A DNA stretch of 64,000 nucleotides from Mycobacterium sp. ITM-2016-00318 (GTDB lineage Bacteria; Actinomycetota; Actinomycetes; Mycobacteriales; Mycobacteriaceae), in NCBI RefSeq assembly GCF_002968285.2, contig NZ_CP134400.1, positions 5,270,001-5,334,000 on the forward strand. Reading direction: 5' to 3'. Position 1 is the stretch's first letter; every line of letters starts with the position of its first letter. This document shows, in pieces, positions 62,962 through 64,000 of this stretch. The notes under the pieces are model-generated. The model worked only from the letters and a program-made list of their open reading frames with translations, searched no databases and was not told the DNA's origin. Made by a program: the position numbers and the translations under genes.

Positions 62962-64000
62962 TCACGCGTTCCTGGACCGGTGCGACGGTGCGCGTCCCGG
63001 CGGCTGCTTCGGTGGGGGCAGAAGCGCGGGGCGGCGCCTGATCGGCACTGACGAGGGCGAGGTGGTGCTGAGGTCGAGTTTCTCTCCCGCGTGCAAGATC
63101 GTCAGCGCGGTGTGTGGGCCGTCGCGCAACGTATAGGTGACCCGGTCATGGCCTGCGTCGACCGTTACTCGGAAGTCGCGCCAACGAAGCCGGAAGCACA
63201 ACCGCTGGATGCCGTCGGGTAGCTGGGGGTCGAGCGCAAGGATTCCTTCGTCGTCACGCAGGCCGCCGAACCCGGCGACCAACGCGGTCCACGCGCCGGC
63301 GAGCGACGCCATGTGCAGGCCGTCCCTGGTGTTGTCGTGCAGATCGCGCAGGTCGATGAGCGCTGCCTCGTAGGCGTAGTCGTGGGCGAGTTCCAGATGG
63401 CCCGCCGCCGCGCAGATCACCGCCTGGGTGCACGCCGACAGCGACGAATCCCGCGTGGTGCGCGGCTCGTAGTAATCGAGGTTGCGTGCCATCTGTTCAC
63501 GGGTGAAGGCGTGGCTGCGCCAGTGCATCGCCAACACCAGATCGGCTTGCTTGACGACCTGCGACGGATAGAGGCGAACATAGGGCTCGTTGAGCAGCAG
63601 CGGATAGGACGTGTTCTCGGTGAAGTTCCATTCGCGCAACGTGGTGAATCCCGCGCTCTGCTCGTGCACGCCGAGGTCTTCGTCGTAGGGAATATGAGCC
63701 GCCCTCGCCGCATCGCGCCATCCAGCCATCTCCTCGGGGGTGACGTTCAACGCGTCGGCGTGGTCCGGATGGCGTTCGCACGCGTCCGCGGCGGTCTGCA
63801 GGTTGTGCACCGCCATCAGGTTGGTGAACACGTTGTCACGGGCCAGAGCCGTGTACTCGTCAGGTCCGGTCACCCCGTCGAGGTGCCAAACGCCATGTCT
63901 GTCATGGTGTCCCAGCGAGTGCCATAGCCGTGCGGTCTCGACGAGCACTTCGAGCCCGCACTCGGCCTCAAGCGAATCATCGCCGGTGACAACGCGATAG
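62962..64000 (-). CDS. GH65-family glycosyl hydrolase/phosphorylase (5' part beyond window)
   Basis: C-terminal 346 residues of a GH65 enzyme (trehalose, maltose or kojibiose phosphorylase class, or the GH65 part of OtsB1-like fusions). Visible motifs are VVTGDDSLEAECGLEVLVETARLW at the edge in pieces, HLDGVTGPDEYTALARDNVFTNL (general-acid Glu in GPDEY), FNFTENTSYPLLL-like EWNFTENTSYPLLLN and DYYEPRTTRDSSLS. A Pro/Arg-rich tail follows. The frame is open to base 64000. With treS, mak and glgX it adds to the alpha-glucan theme. Confidence 0.9.
   Translation of the reverse strand, partial: YRVVTGDDSLEAECGLEVLVETARLWHSLGHHDRHGVWHLDGVTGPDEYTALARDNVFTNLMAVHNLQTAADACERHPDHADALNVTPEEMAGWRDAARAAHIPYDEDLGVHEQSAGFTTLREWNFTENTSYPLLLNEPYVRLYPSQVVKQADLVLAMHWRSHAFTREQMARNLDYYEPRTTRDSSLSACTQAVICAAAGHLELAHDYAYEAALIDLRDLHDNTRDGLHMASLAGAWTALVAGFGGLRDDEGILALDPQLPDGIQRLCFRLRWRDFRVTVDAGHDRVTYTLRDGPHTALTILHAGEKLDLSTTSPSSVPIRRRPALLPPPKQPPGRAPSHRSRNA

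Overview
This 64 kb window is high-GC chromosomal DNA from a mycobacterium, most likely a non-tuberculous, environmental type (Mycolicibacterium-like). The evidence is gene content: a CYP138-type P450, an LdtA-type L,D-transpeptidase with catalytic Cys226, EF-G2, treS-mak, PncA with D8/K96/C138, F420-type flavin/deazaflavin oxidoreductases, a mycofactocin-type SDR, a hemophore-related secreted protein, a 13E12/DUF222 relic, and many TetR regulators. From memory, several genes keep an inverted version of the M. tuberculosis Rv0137c-Rv0136-Rv0135c ... Rv0127-Rv0126 ... Rv0121c ... Rv0120c order, with a large accessory load between them. No rRNA, tRNA or CRISPR array was seen.

Layout. 1-3 kb: msrA (cut by the left edge), a hotdog thioesterase, cyp138 and its divergent TetR, with two matching operators. 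3-7.4 kb: a TetR beside a methyltransferase, plus an overlapping operon of GT4 glycosyltransferase, methyltransferase and alpha/alpha-barrel protein; one palindrome type occurs at both promoters. 7.5-13 kb: an F420-type oxidoreductase, a Ser/Thr kinase with an extracellular Kelch domain, a facing FHA-HTH regulator and a membrane protein. 13-20.4 kb: a decayed DUF222 gene, PaiB-like and C39-like proteins, divergent fadD/fadE, a tandem DUF427 protein and a zinc alcohol dehydrogenase. 20.4-24.3 kb: a tightly coupled four-gene envelope operon of unknown function (two polytopic proteins, a one-helix protein and a lipoprotein). 24.3-34.3 kb: pncA, an enoyl-CoA hydratase, glgX/treX, an acidic protein, a TetR, an amine oxidase, and treS-mak.

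34.4-41 kb: an HTH protein, a CRP paralogue, a HugZ/DUF2470-like protein, pyrE, an intact IS630-family element, and a three-gene ABC importer without a binding protein. The IS lies exactly in the TA of the ATPase stop codon. 41-46.8 kb: secreted and membrane proteins, TetR, an oxidoreductase, an Hsp70-like membrane protein with a PPSS-repeat tail, a thioesterase and an XRE regulator. 46.8-55 kb: ldtA, fusA2, an MFS/TIGR02206/enoyl-hydratase operon with a probable CTG start, terC behind a probable yybP-ykoY manganese riboswitch, a thioesterase and a secreted protein. 55.5-64 kb: a large LAL-type LuxR regulator, an odd lipoprotein, a P450/SDR/TetR catabolic unit with a perfect operator, a hemophore-like protein and the C-terminal part of a GH65 enzyme.

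Themes. Alpha-glucan and trehalose metabolism recurs (glgX, treS, mak, GH65). So does lipid or sterol-type catabolism (P450s, fadD, fadE, hydratases, thioesterases, SDR). The strongest leads for undescribed biology are the TetR-controlled glycosyl/methyltransferase cluster with shared operators, the Kelch-kinase/FHA-HTH signalling pair, and the four-gene envelope operon at 20,481-24,272.
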